A stretch of DNA of 64,000 nt, taken from Desulfomicrobium orale DSM 12838. Its GTDB lineage: Bacteria; Desulfobacterota; Desulfovibrionia; Desulfovibrionales; Desulfomicrobiaceae. The notes beneath the pieces are model-generated. The model searched no databases. It saw nothing but the letters and a program-made list of their open reading frames with translations, and had not been told where the DNA came from. A program made the position numbers and the translations under genes. Positions 7,996 through 16,551 of this stretch are shown in pieces (position 1 is the first letter of the stretch; each line of letters starts with the position of its first letter). The stretch covers positions 1,302,001 to 1,366,000 of the forward strand of contig NZ_CP014230.1 of NCBI RefSeq assembly GCF_001553625.1, in the 5' to 3' direction.

Positions 7996-8954
7996 AAACG
8001 GCAGCGGTCGTGGCCGCTATCGTCATACAGTTTGCGGTGCTCGGCTGGATGGCCGGGCAGCGGGAGTGGATCGTGCGCACCGGGCCTTCTGTCTGGTTGT
8101 GTACGGCACCTGTGGATCCGAGAGATCCGTTCCGGGGCGATTACGTAACCCTCGGGTACGAGATTTCCACCATTCCGGCAGAGAAATGCGGTCCGGCGCT
8201 GCGGGCCAAAATGGATGAAATGAACGCGACGCGGCATTGGCAGCAGGAAACGGTCATCTTCGTGGCTCTGGATGCCCGGGAAAACGGCTCCGCGGAAATC
8301 GTCAGCGCCGATCTGACCCCGCCCGAGTCGGGTCTGTTCATCAAAGGGCGGGTTCGGGGCGGCGGTGTCCACCCTTCGGGATTGGCCGGAGTGAGCTACG
8401 GCATCGACGCCTTCTTCGTGGAACAGGGGCGAGGCCGTGAACTGGAGCAGATCCCTAAGGGCACGCCCGAAGGAATGCGGGTACCGCTGGAAATGCGGGC
8501 GGCCTTCGGCTCCGGCGGCACGGCCGTTTTGACGGGCTATCGCTGGGGAGCTCTGGGCATTGGTCTGAAATCGGCATCGGAGACCAACGGCACCATGGAA
8601 ATGATCCTGCATAATGTCTCTTCCTCTCCGGTGGCCGTGGTCCTGCCCGAGGACCAGCGAACCCTGCGGCTGCGGGAAACTCCGGGGATGGATGTCTCAG
8701 AGCCGCGGATTCCGGTACCCTTTACGGACGGCGACGTGCGCGTAGTGGCTCCGGGCGAATCCGTGGCCGTGCCCGTCCGCGTCCGGCCGCAATGGCGGGA
8801 GCGGTTTGAGGACAAGTCATGGGCGGCATTTCAGCTTGTGTACACGGCGCCATCCGCCGCGGAATGTGCGGCTCTGAAGGACGCGGACAAGATCTGGCGT
8901 GGTTCTCTGGTCAGCGACAGGTTTGCGCCCAGGGATATCGTGGTGGAGGAGTAG
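7992..8954 (+). CDS. GDYXXLXY-domain membrane-anchored protein
   Basis: 320 residues. A single N-terminal membrane segment (residues 4-20) is followed by the family signature GDYVTLGYE near residue 52, after RDPFRGD. A duplicated GDYXXLXY half normally follows; the second half here (PEGMRVPLEMRAAFGSGG onward) is diverged. An extra C-terminal region of about 130 residues resembles a beta-sandwich with proline- and valine-rich strands. It is translationally coupled to the upstream DUF2157 gene by ATGA. The likely location is the periplasmic face of the inner membrane. No enzymatic role is known. Confidence 0.82.
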   Translation: MKTAAVVAAIVIQFAVLGWMAGQREWIVRTGPSVWLCTAPVDPRDPFRGDYVTLGYEISTIPAEKCGPALRAKMDEMNATRHWQQETVIFVALDARENGSAEIVSADLTPPESGLFIKGRVRGGGVHPSGLAGVSYGIDAFFVEQGRGRELEQIPKGTPEGMRVPLEMRAAFGSGGTAVLTGYRWGALGIGLKSASETNGTMEMILHNVSSSPVAVVLPEDQRTLRLRETPGMDVSEPRIPVPFTDGDVRVVAPGESVAVPVRVRPQWRERFEDKSWAAFQLVYTAPSAAECAALKDADKIWRGSLVSDRFAPRDIVVEE

Positions 8955-8985
8955 GACCGCGGCATCCCGGCTCTGTCTGCCGGTT

Positions 8986-10194
8986 TCAGGCCGGTACGGA
9001 GCCGGGAGCGGTCCGTTCGGCCGGAGAATGGGCCAGTTCCAGCAGCGCCCGGCAGAGCAGATGCGGGTCAACGGCTCCGGCAGCGCCGGTCAGCGGTGTG
9101 ACGACGACGCGTACGCCCAGGCCGGCCAGCTCCCGCTCCGGACTGGTGCATCCCGGATAGGCCGTATTCGGATCGAGCAGTACGCAGTCCAGCACGTCGC
9201 TTGGGGCGATGGCTTGTGGCGCGTCGGCCCGCAGGTGGCGCAGCAGGATTTCCGTCTGCTTTTTGAGGGACAGGCCGATGCTTTCGGGATCGGGCAGGGT
9301 GTTGGGCACGAATACCTTGGGCGCGGCGGTCCGGCTTATGGCCCGGCCCACGCCGGACGGAAGCAGGTTGGCCACAAGGGAGCTGTAAAAGCTGCCCATG
9401 GGATAGCAGATCAGATGGGCGGAGCGGATGCGCCCAAGAATGTCTTCCCTGGCGGGTGGCCGCACGGGCCGGGCGGGTTCGTCCGGGCGCACCAGATGCA
9501 GTTCCCGCAGAGGCGATGTCAGCGGCGGCACTTCCTTGCCGGTCAGAAGGTGCTGCCCGAGAATGCGCTGTCCGTTTTCCAAAACGCCCAGCAGATGCAG
9601 ATCATCGTCGAGCATGAGGCGCACATCCCCCCGCGCCGCCACCAGACCGGCATACAGTGCTGTCGCCGGGTCCATGCGCCGTCCGTTTTCCAGATAGGCC
9701 GCCGTGAGTACAAGGTTCCCAAGGCTCGCTCCGCGCGGATCGAAATCCGGCCCGGCCTCCCGGAAGACGCCCAGCAGATGCCTGAGGCGCGTGTTTGCGG
9801 GCCCGGTCACCGCCGCAAGAAGCGCGTGGTCCCCCCTGGCCAGAGCGGCCAGTTCCGTGCGCAGAATTTCCGGATCGCCCTCCTTGGGCAGCCGGTGGGA
9901 CAGCATGCCGCATATGGCGGAAATTTCCGGCCGGGAACGGTCGGCCAGGGCCATGAGGCGGCTGCGCATGTCGCCCACGGCGGGCATACGGAAATACCGG
10001 CGCAGCACGGCCGAACTGCCTCCGGAGTCGAACGGGGTGACCAGATGGATGGAATGGGGCGTGTGCCCGGCCAGAACGCGGCTTGTTTCCCTCAGGGCTG
10101 TTCCGCCGGAGAAAAAAAGAATGCGCGGGCCCGGGGCGGCCTGAACGTCCCGCTTACTGATGGGGCGGCGTGGGATCGCTGTACTCCTCGCCAT
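8986..10194 (-). CDS. CofD/YvcK-like protein of the GAK type
   Basis: The N-terminus RILFFSGGTALRE, then HLVTPFDSGGSSAVLR and MPAVGDMRSRL, matches the CofD/YvcK nucleotide-binding fold in the variant called CofD-like of the GAK system in deltaproteobacteria. CofD transfers 2-phospholactate to the F420 precursor and YvcK regulates gluconeogenesis; the substrate of the GAK subtype is unknown. A downstream YPMGSFYSSLVANLLPSGVGRAI segment resembles the CofD core. The start is uncertain: the ATG at 10194 lies inside the previous gene (about 40 bp overlap), while the first conserved residues begin near 10125. The GAK partner genes (an ATP-grasp enzyme and an XXXCH protein) are not in this window. 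Confidence 0.75.
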   Translation of the reverse strand: MARSTAIPRRPISKRDVQAAPGPRILFFSGGTALRETSRVLAGHTPHSIHLVTPFDSGGSSAVLRRYFRMPAVGDMRSRLMALADRSRPEISAICGMLSHRLPKEGDPEILRTELAALARGDHALLAAVTGPANTRLRHLLGVFREAGPDFDPRGASLGNLVLTAAYLENGRRMDPATALYAGLVAARGDVRLMLDDDLHLLGVLENGQRILGQHLLTGKEVPPLTSPLRELHLVRPDEPARPVRPPAREDILGRIRSAHLICYPMGSFYSSLVANLLPSGVGRAISRTAAPKVFVPNTLPDPESIGLSLKKQTEILLRHLRADAPQAIAPSDVLDCVLLDPNTAYPGCTSPERELAGLGVRVVVTPLTGAAGAVDPHLLCRALLELAHSPAERTAPGSVPA

Positions 10195-10741
10195 CGACGG
10201 TTTCGGCATCGCGGATGATGGCAATGGTTCTGCGCAGCTGATCCTCGGAAATCAGGTGTTCCGAGTGCAGCCAGTGAAACTTGCGGATTTCCTCTTCGGG
10301 ATCGTTGCCGAAGTCGATGTCGCCGTACCACTCCAGCAGCTGTTTCTTCCTGCGCTTGTTGATTTCCTCCATGAGTGTATCGTACCGGCCGTCGCGGAGA
10401 AGAGATATTTCTCCGGCGTCGGAAGGCAGATAAATCACCTCCGCCCTGATCAGGGCATGGGCGGCCAGACACGCGGGAGCGGCCAGCAGAAAGAGTGGTC
10501 CGTACGGGTCGGCATGCAGGAGGGCGTGGGCGGCCTGAACCAGACCCCAGAAAAACAGGGCCACAGCACAGGCGAAAAGCGCGGCGTTCTGCTCCAGACC
10601 GGAACCGGGCTCCATCCGGATGGAGCCGTAGGGGACTTCGAGCCTCTGGACTCCGTGCCAGTCCTTGCGGACGCAGATCAGGTTTTCCGCTTCAAAAACG
10701 AAGCTCGTGGAGAGAAGAGGGCTTTTCTGAACGATACGCAT
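10154..10741 (-). CDS. Two-helix membrane protein of unknown function
   Basis: 195 residues with two adjacent hydrophobic segments (about residues 58-75 and 84-105) inside an otherwise soluble protein. The N-terminal 55 residues are PH-like in feel (beta-rich, ending VPYGSIRMEPGSG). The C-terminal half is charged (INKRRKKQLLEWYGDIDFG), followed by an acidic tail. The ATG at 10741 has a near-perfect AGGAGG 8 bases upstream, so the longer upstream frame is rejected. It overlaps the 5' end of the CofD-like gene and is probably co-transcribed with it. I do not recognise a named family. Confidence 0.65.
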   Translation of the reverse strand: MRIVQKSPLLSTSFVFEAENLICVRKDWHGVQRLEVPYGSIRMEPGSGLEQNAALFACAVALFFWGLVQAAHALLHADPYGPLFLLAAPACLAAHALIRAEVIYLPSDAGEISLLRDGRYDTLMEEINKRRKKQLLEWYGDIDFGNDPEEEIRKFHWLHSEHLISEDQLRRTIAIIRDAETVDGEEYSDPTPPHQ

Positions 10742-10868
10742 GCTTACGGCCTCCTGTTGCCGGGCGATACGGTGGCAGGGCGGAGGCGGTTCGTCAAGAC
10801 GGGGAGAAGACCGGGCCTTCCATATGGCTGAACGGCCTCGCCAGCGGAATGAACGGTTCCGCCGGGAA

Positions 10869-10904
10869 CAAAAAAGGCTTCCCCGCATGAGGAAGCCTTT
10901 TTTT
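10869..10904. terminator. Bidirectional terminator downstream of qmoD-like gene
   Basis: A run of A, then GGCTTCC, a loop and GGAAGCC, then a run of seven T. It can end the minus-strand qmo operon and would also work on the plus strand. Confidence 0.85.
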
Positions 10905-10924
10905 CTGGAGCAACAAACCGTTTT

Positions 10925-11599
10925 TTACCAGTTGGAATCGGAGAAGGGGTCCTGGGCTCCGCCGGAGAAGCCGAAATCGTCTCCGGCTCCCACTTCGACC
11001 GGGGCTCCGGAGTCGTTCGCAGCGGCCGGAGCGGCACCAGCGGCGGCAGGGGCTGCCCCCGCCACGCCAGCGACCACCACGCCGGTCTTTTTCACTTCGT
11101 CCACTTCCTTCAGCAGGGCTTCCAGCTTGCCCGTGAATTCCACGATGCGGGCTTCGGTGGTCACGAACAGGGCTTCGGCCTCGCTCTTTTTCTGGTCCTC
11201 GAATTCCTTCACCTTGGCGGACAACTCGGCGATTTTGGCGTCCTTTGCTTCCAGGGCCTTGGTCAGTTCCTCGACCTTGGCCGCCTTGGCGTTGATCTGG
11301 GCCTTGTAGTCGGCCAGCTTGGCGAATACTTCGTCCACCTCGGTCTTGGCTTTGACGGGCATGGGGGCCACGGAGACGGACTGCCCCAGTTCGACGACCT
11401 GTCCCTTGGACATTCTGGTCAGTTCCGGATGCTGTTCGTAGATCCAGGCCTTGGCCAGGGCGGCGGCGAAGGGCGTGGAATCGGCGTCCAGGGTTTTCTG
11501 GGTCAGATATCCGAGCATCTCGGCCACGGAGGCGTTTTCGTCACCTTTCAGGCAGGCCACAAACGTATCCATGGGAAAAATCTTGCGAGCTTCAGACAT
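10925..11599 (-). CDS. qmoD: Coiled-coil protein distal to qmoC (QmoD-like)
   Basis: 224 residues. The first 70 resemble a small helical domain (DTFVACLKGDENASVAEML). Residues 85-165 are a heptad-rich coiled coil of Lys/Glu/Ala, an Ala-Pro linker follows, and the tail ends acidic and aromatic (DDFGFSGGAQ, then SDSNW). The position directly after qmoC corresponds to qmoD of Desulfovibrio vulgaris, a hypothetical gene in the qmoABC transcript. I assign the symbol from position and general character, not from a remembered alignment. No signal peptide or membrane segment is seen, so it is probably cytoplasmic. It lies 17 bp after qmoC with a good AAGGAGG, and a strong terminator follows. Confidence 0.6.
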   Translation of the reverse strand: MSEARKIFPMDTFVACLKGDENASVAEMLGYLTQKTLDADSTPFAAALAKAWIYEQHPELTRMSKGQVVELGQSVSVAPMPVKAKTEVDEVFAKLADYKAQINAKAAKVEELTKALEAKDAKIAELSAKVKEFEDQKKSEAEALFVTTEARIVEFTGKLEALLKEVDEVKKTGVVVAGVAGAAPAAAGAAPAAANDSGAPVEVGAGDDFGFSGGAQDPFSDSNW

Positions 11600-11616
11600 G
11601 GCGTCCTCCTTAGAAA

Positions 11617-12843
11617 TTAAAGAACAAAGATTTTATCGTCATCGATGAGTTTTTCGCCGATGGGCAGCCGCCCCACATACCGGGCATAGATGAGCGCCGT
11701 GGTCCGGTACACCAGATGCCCCAGCTTGGACCAGGGCAGGTAGGCGATGAGCATGAAGACGCTGACCAGGTGCATGTAATAGGTGAAGTAGGCCAGATGC
11801 GCGGCCGCCGCCAGACGGAACACCTGTGCGCCGATGCCGGTCAGGGTCACGGCCCAGATCACGCCCAGCAGATACCAGTCGTAGTAGCTGGATACCGATT
11901 TGCCCGTATCCGCGTTCAGCCGCCGCCGGGTGAGCAGGGTCAGGCCGGTCAGCAGCAGAATGGCGCCCACGTTGGCCAGGACTTTGACCGGGTGCCACAG
12001 GGGCATGGGCGTGTGCCCGATGGGGGCCAGGATGGATATGACCTTGCCGCCCCAATGGGTCACAGCCACGATGGAGGTCACGATGAAGCAGGCCAGAAAA
12101 CCGTAAAACAGGATCTGGTGCCCTTTGACCCGTTCTTCGTCCTCAGGCTTGTCCACGCAGTTCTTGAAGCGGGAGTGCTGCAGGATGTCGTATCTGATGG
12201 TGTCGATGATGGCGTCCTTCAGGGAGGGCTTTTTATAGCCGATAACAAAGGTCTGCGGCACCGATTCCTTGAAGCCGTCGATCATGTTCTTGATACCCAG
12301 GGCGAAGCAGATCATCACGAAGATGGCCGTCAGCCCGAACAGGGGGTCGATGGTGAAATCGCCGGGAAAGAGCAGGCCATAGATCACCTGGCCCTCTTCC
12401 GTGACCGGGAAGAACGAGCCAGTGATGGAGGCCCGGATCATCCAGATGATGGCCCAGATCACGGCGGGAATGCCCGCCAGAATGGGCAGGTATTTGGGTG
12501 AGCTCATCCACTTGCCGATGGCTGCGGGCGGCACCAGTTTGCGGTAGGTCATGTTGCGCAGGGCCCCCAGCAGATCGCCGGGTTTGGCGCCGCGCGGGCA
12601 CAGGTCCGAGCAGGTGCCGCAGTTGTGGCAGAGCCAGATGTCGATGTCGTTCAGCAGCCTGTCCTTCAGCCCCCACTGGGCCCAGATCATTTCCTTGCGC
12701 GGATAGGGATTCTCGGCGGGAGACATGGGGCACGCGACGGAGCAGGTGGCGCACTGGTAGCATTTCTTCAGATCAACGCCGCCCACCTCCTGCAGTTCCT
12801 TGACGAACTGCAGGCAGGGCTCAATCCTTGTTGTTTTGGACAT
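11617..12843 (-). CDS. qmoC: QmoC, membrane subunit of the quinone-interacting oxidoreductase
   Basis: 408 residues fusing an HdrC-like ferredoxin part to an HdrE-like cytochrome b part. Two 4Fe-4S motifs lie in the first 100 residues (CYQCATCSVACPM and CHNCGTCSDLCPRG). About six transmembrane helices follow, with histidines placed for heme b. In sulfate reducers QmoABC links the menaquinone pool to AprAB; QmoC is the membrane anchor that takes electrons from menaquinol. It is preceded by qmoB with 11 bp between. Confidence 0.96.
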   Translation of the reverse strand: MSKTTRIEPCLQFVKELQEVGGVDLKKCYQCATCSVACPMSPAENPYPRKEMIWAQWGLKDRLLNDIDIWLCHNCGTCSDLCPRGAKPGDLLGALRNMTYRKLVPPAAIGKWMSSPKYLPILAGIPAVIWAIIWMIRASITGSFFPVTEEGQVIYGLLFPGDFTIDPLFGLTAIFVMICFALGIKNMIDGFKESVPQTFVIGYKKPSLKDAIIDTIRYDILQHSRFKNCVDKPEDEERVKGHQILFYGFLACFIVTSIVAVTHWGGKVISILAPIGHTPMPLWHPVKVLANVGAILLLTGLTLLTRRRLNADTGKSVSSYYDWYLLGVIWAVTLTGIGAQVFRLAAAAHLAYFTYYMHLVSVFMLIAYLPWSKLGHLVYRTTALIYARYVGRLPIGEKLIDDDKIFVL

Positions 12844-12854
12844 ACACGCTCCTC

Positions 12855-15146
12855 CTAATATCCCTTGAACGGGTTGGGACCAAGCTTGACGATGTCCTCG
12901 ACAAACTGGTCGATCAGCTCCGGCACCTTGTCATACTCGTCGATGGCGATCTGCAGCTGCTGGACCCGTTCCGTCTCGATGCCGAGCTTGCCGAGTGTCT
13001 CGCCGATATTGTCCATGCGCCGGTTGCACAGCTCCGAGCCCTTCACGAAGTGGCACTGATAATCCTCGCCGTATTTGCAGCCGAGAAGCAGGCAGCCGTC
13101 CGTTCCCTTGGACATGGCGTCCGCGATCCAGATGGTGTTGACGGAGCCCAGGCAGCGCACGGGCACGATGCGGACATAGGGGCTCCATTTCCGGCCCCTG
13201 AGGGCGGCCATGTCCAGGGCCGGATAGGCGTCGTTCTCGCAGGCCAGGATGAGCATGCGCGGGCCGCCTGCGGCCATGTCGTCAGGCACGTCCACCTGTT
13301 TGATCATGGAACCGATCTGGTCGACGTTGTAGTTGTCGAAGGAGATGACCCGCTCCGGGCACGCGCCCATGCAGGTGCCGCAGCGGCGGCAGCGCGAGGT
13401 GTTGGGCAGCGGATTTCCCTTTTCGTCTTCATCCAGCGCGCCGAACGGACATTCTTCCGTGCAGCGTTTGCACTGCGTGCAGCGGACCATGTTGAACTTG
13501 GGATAGGACAGGTCGCCGGAGCGCGGGTGCACGGCCATGCCCCGGTTGGCCGATTCCAGACACTGGATGGCCTTGAGGGCCGCTCCCGCCGCGTCCATTT
13601 CCGCCGCAGGCAGGGTCATGGGCTGCCGCACGGCCCCGGCCGCGTAGATGCCGGTGCGGCGCGTTTCGTACGGGAAGCAGATATAGTTGGAGTCGGCATA
13701 GCCCGAGAACAGGTTCAGGTCGGGCATGGCCGGACCCTGCCTGTATTTGAGGCGCAGCACCGGGTCGAGAGCCGTGGTCGGAACCATGGCCGTGGGCAGC
13801 ACCAGCATGTCCACTTCCATCTCCACCTTGGGACCCAGAAGCGTGTCCTCCAGAACCACCACGATGTCTCCATCGCCGCCGTCCCGGACCTCGCTGAGCA
13901 CGCCCTTGGTCATCATCACGCCGGGATCGTTCTGCGCGGCCTTGTAATAGAGTTCGTTCAGGCCGGGCATCATCATGTGTTCGTACACGATCATGGCCAC
14001 GCCGTCCGGGATGAATTCCCGCACGTAGTTGGCCTGCTTCAGGGCCGCGAGCGAAGTCAGCTCCGACGTGTAAGGCAGATGCCGGTAGGTGTCCTGCTTG
14101 ACGAAATTGGTCTTGGGCGCGTCGCTTTCCTCTTTCTTCCCGGCGTCGGCCTGCGCCGCGGCGAGGGCTTCGGCCTCTTTGTCCGCGAAAGGTTCGAGCT
14201 TGTCGCCGAAGCCCGTCAGGAACATGATTTTCCTGGGCTTTTCGCCGTCCGAGGGCCGGATGATGGCGCCGCCCTTGGCCAGGACCTCGAACTCGCGGGA
14301 TGTGAGCACGTTTTTAAGCGTTCCGTATCCGAAGGGTTTCAGGAAAGAGGTGTCCTGCGGGACCCAGCCCGTGGCCACCACCACCGCCCCTGCGGACAGT
14401 CCGCGTTCTTCGCCGTTCACGGACAGGGTGACTTCGTAGTTGCCCGGCGCACCACTGATGGCCTGAACTTCGCTGCTCAGCAGGATTTCAATCCTGTCAC
14501 AGGTCTGTACGTCAGCGATTTTCTGTTCCACTCCGGTGGAGTGGGCCGCATCGTACGGATGCCTGAAGGGGGCGGTCTTGTACATGCCCACGGCCGCGCC
14601 GCCGAGAATATCCTTCTTTTCCACCAGAGTGACGTCGTATCCTACCGATGCCACATGCAAAGCCGCGGTCAGTCCGGCCCAGCCGCCGCCGATGACCAGA
14701 ACCCGCCGCACGACCTCCAGGTCCTCTTTCTGCGGAATGCCGGACTTCTGCAGTTTGATGATGCCCATGTTCACGTAATCATTGGCCATCTTGTACAGAA
14801 GCTCCGGCGTCTGGCCGGGTGCGGGTGTCTGGCCGGACGGGTCCGCGTAGCACAGCACGCACAGTTCGCGCAGGTTCACACGGTCCACCAGAATGTCCGT
14901 GCCGAACTGGTAGAAGTCCCAGTCCACACGGGGTGAGGAGCCGCAGATGCAGACCGCGTCGATGACACCCGCGTCAATGTCGGCCTGGATCATGGAATGT
15001 CCTTCGGAGCTTGCCAGACAGGGATGCGTTTTGACCACGGGGCAGGCGTCACGCCATTTTTTCTGCACATCCTCGCCCAGCTTCTGCAGATCGAGAGCTC
15101 CGCCGAGGCTTGCTTCGTCGAAATATACACCGATTTTATCGGCCAT
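12855..15146 (-). CDS. qmoB: QmoB, HdrA/MvhD-like flavoprotein subunit
   Basis: 763 residues. The N-terminal 140 residues carry an HdrA-like cysteine region. An FAD-binding Rossmann motif (VLVIGGGWAGLTAALHVA) lies near residue 150. Two ferredoxin-type clusters (CTQCKRCTEECPFG and CRRCGTCMGACPE) lie near residues 550-600. The C-terminus has an MvhD-like domain with VRCLGSVN and GCLLLGCKYGEDYQCHF. This is the standard QmoB architecture. QmoB is cytoplasmic, bound to QmoA and QmoC, and is thought to carry electrons toward AprAB. It follows qmoA after only 3 bp. Confidence 0.96.
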   Translation of the reverse strand: MADKIGVYFDEASLGGALDLQKLGEDVQKKWRDACPVVKTHPCLASSEGHSMIQADIDAGVIDAVCICGSSPRVDWDFYQFGTDILVDRVNLRELCVLCYADPSGQTPAPGQTPELLYKMANDYVNMGIIKLQKSGIPQKEDLEVVRRVLVIGGGWAGLTAALHVASVGYDVTLVEKKDILGGAAVGMYKTAPFRHPYDAAHSTGVEQKIADVQTCDRIEILLSSEVQAISGAPGNYEVTLSVNGEERGLSAGAVVVATGWVPQDTSFLKPFGYGTLKNVLTSREFEVLAKGGAIIRPSDGEKPRKIMFLTGFGDKLEPFADKEAEALAAAQADAGKKEESDAPKTNFVKQDTYRHLPYTSELTSLAALKQANYVREFIPDGVAMIVYEHMMMPGLNELYYKAAQNDPGVMMTKGVLSEVRDGGDGDIVVVLEDTLLGPKVEMEVDMLVLPTAMVPTTALDPVLRLKYRQGPAMPDLNLFSGYADSNYICFPYETRRTGIYAAGAVRQPMTLPAAEMDAAGAALKAIQCLESANRGMAVHPRSGDLSYPKFNMVRCTQCKRCTEECPFGALDEDEKGNPLPNTSRCRRCGTCMGACPERVISFDNYNVDQIGSMIKQVDVPDDMAAGGPRMLILACENDAYPALDMAALRGRKWSPYVRIVPVRCLGSVNTIWIADAMSKGTDGCLLLGCKYGEDYQCHFVKGSELCNRRMDNIGETLGKLGIETERVQQLQIAIDEYDKVPELIDQFVEDIVKLGPNPFKGY

Positions 15147-15149
15147 GTC

Positions 15150-16391
15150 CTACCTCCCTCTGACCGTCTGGATCGCTTGCATGGCGGCGCCCGTGGCGGA
15201 CTGGGCCGACTTGGTCACGTCCAGAGGTTGTTTGGCGCAGCCCGCCGCGAAAATGCCCTTTCCTCCGCCGTCCTGGATGAAGCCCTCGGCATCCATGGAA
15301 ATGTCCAGAGGCAGGGGGGAATCGGCCAGACTGGGCTGCATGCCCGTGGCCAGCACCACGAGGTCGAAACGCTCCACCGACTTGGCTCCGGAAACGGCGT
15401 CCTCCACGATCACCCAGACATCGTCTCCGGCCTTGTCCCGGGTCACGGCCGCGACCTTGCCCTTCACCGCGTGGACATTCTCGTCGGACAGTATTTTGCG
15501 GGCGAAATTCTCATACCGGCCGGGGGTGCGCAGATCGATGTAGTAAATGGTCACTTCCGCGTCCGGGTACTGCTCCCGGACATACTGGGCCTGTTTCAGG
15601 GAGGCCATGCAGCAGATGTACGAGCAGTAATGGAGATGATTTTCGTCCCGCGACCCGGCGCATTGCACGAAGGCCACTTTCCGGGGCGCGTTTCCGTCGG
15701 ACGGACGCAGAATTTTTCCGTTCGTCGGCCCGAAGGGGGAAGCCAGACGCTCCATCTGCATATTGGTGATGCAGTTTTCTATCTCTCCGGCACCGAGGTT
15801 GGTCAGCTTTTTCACGTCGTAGGGCTTCCAGCCCGTGGCGATGACAATGGAGCCAACGTTCAGGGTGATTTCCTTTTCTTCTTCGTTCAGGTCGAAGTAG
15901 CCGCATTTCTGGACTTTGGCCTTGTCGGCGGAGCTCAGCGCCGTCTTGTCCACGACGTACCGCTGGGGAAAGGCGAAGGGGGCGTCCATGTACACGGCTT
16001 TGCGCGTGCTCAGGCCGAAGTCGAAATCATTGGGTACTTCCGCGTTCAGTTCTCCGCACAGGCCGGAAAGATCGGGACTGTTCGGTCCGGCGTGGCGGGG
16101 TCTGATGCGCACCGTGACCTCATAGGCTCCCGGGGCACCGTTTACCTTGGTCACTTCGGCCAGGGTGAAAAATTTGACCTTGGGGTTGTTCTTGATCCGT
16201 TGATACTGGATTTCCAGGCCGCATGAAGGCGGGCACAGCTTGGGAAAATATTTGTTCAGCTGCATGACGCGTCCGCCCAGAAACGGAGTCTTCTCCACGA
16301 TGAAGACTTCGTGACCAAGCTCGGCGGCCTCAAGGGCGGCGGTGAGTCCCGAGAATCCGCCGCCGATGACAAGTATGCTGTTGCTAGCCAT
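15150..16391 (-). CDS. qmoA: QmoA, HdrA-like flavoprotein subunit
   Basis: 413 residues. The N-terminal FAD-binding motif is ILVIGGGFSGLTAALEAA. The HdrA-like core includes CPPSCGLEIQYQRIKNNP, SVQCAGSRDE-like (FVQCAGSRDENH), and YCSYICCMASLKQAQYVRE. The last is the family segment with clustered cysteines. The ATG at 16391 is preceded by GGGAGGAA at a good distance; the longer upstream frame runs into an inverted repeat and is rejected. It is the first gene of the qmo operon, and its control region (16392-16510) lies behind the aprA terminator. Confidence 0.96.
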   Translation of the reverse strand: MASNSILVIGGGFSGLTAALEAAELGHEVFIVEKTPFLGGRVMQLNKYFPKLCPPSCGLEIQYQRIKNNPKVKFFTLAEVTKVNGAPGAYEVTVRIRPRHAGPNSPDLSGLCGELNAEVPNDFDFGLSTRKAVYMDAPFAFPQRYVVDKTALSSADKAKVQKCGYFDLNEEEKEITLNVGSIVIATGWKPYDVKKLTNLGAGEIENCITNMQMERLASPFGPTNGKILRPSDGNAPRKVAFVQCAGSRDENHLHYCSYICCMASLKQAQYVREQYPDAEVTIYYIDLRTPGRYENFARKILSDENVHAVKGKVAAVTRDKAGDDVWVIVEDAVSGAKSVERFDLVVLATGMQPSLADSPLPLDISMDAEGFIQDGGGKGIFAAGCAKQPLDVTKSAQSATGAAMQAIQTVRGR

Positions 16392-16434
16392 GAAGATTCC
16401 TCCCAGAACGCTCATGTTGAAGGCCATAAAAATG

Positions 16435-16502
16435 AATAGAATGGTCCATGCATGATCTATAACCACCTGACCGCTACAGATCATACGCAGACCATTCTAT
16501 TT
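16435..16502. repeat. Interrupted inverted repeat in the aprA-qmoA intergenic region
   Basis: AATAGAATGGTC (16435-16446) is the perfect inverse complement of GACCATTCTATT (16491-16502, with the G at 16490 completing the arm). After a 5-base internal loop on each side, ATGATCT (16452-16458) pairs with AGATCAT (16478-16484) around a 19-base apical loop. On the minus strand the far arm is followed by CATTTTTATGG. It may be a transcribed hairpin, a weak second terminator or an operator. It is not a coding feature. Confidence 0.8.
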
Positions 16503-16512
16503 CCTGATACAG

Positions 16513-16542
16513 AAAAGGCTGCGGGACGGCCCGCAGCCTTTT
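16513..16542 (-). terminator. Intrinsic terminator of aprBA
   Basis: AAAAGGCTGCGGG, a four-base loop, then CCCGCAGCCTTTT: a 13-bp perfect inverted repeat just past the aprA stop. It separates aprBA from qmoABC. Confidence 0.9.
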
Positions 16543-16551
16543 GGCCCATAA

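Noticed and set aside
12828-14936. 702-residue plus-strand frame opposite qmoB
   Set aside because: His/Gly/Arg-rich antisense shadow with no motifs; qmoB on the minus strand is unambiguous.
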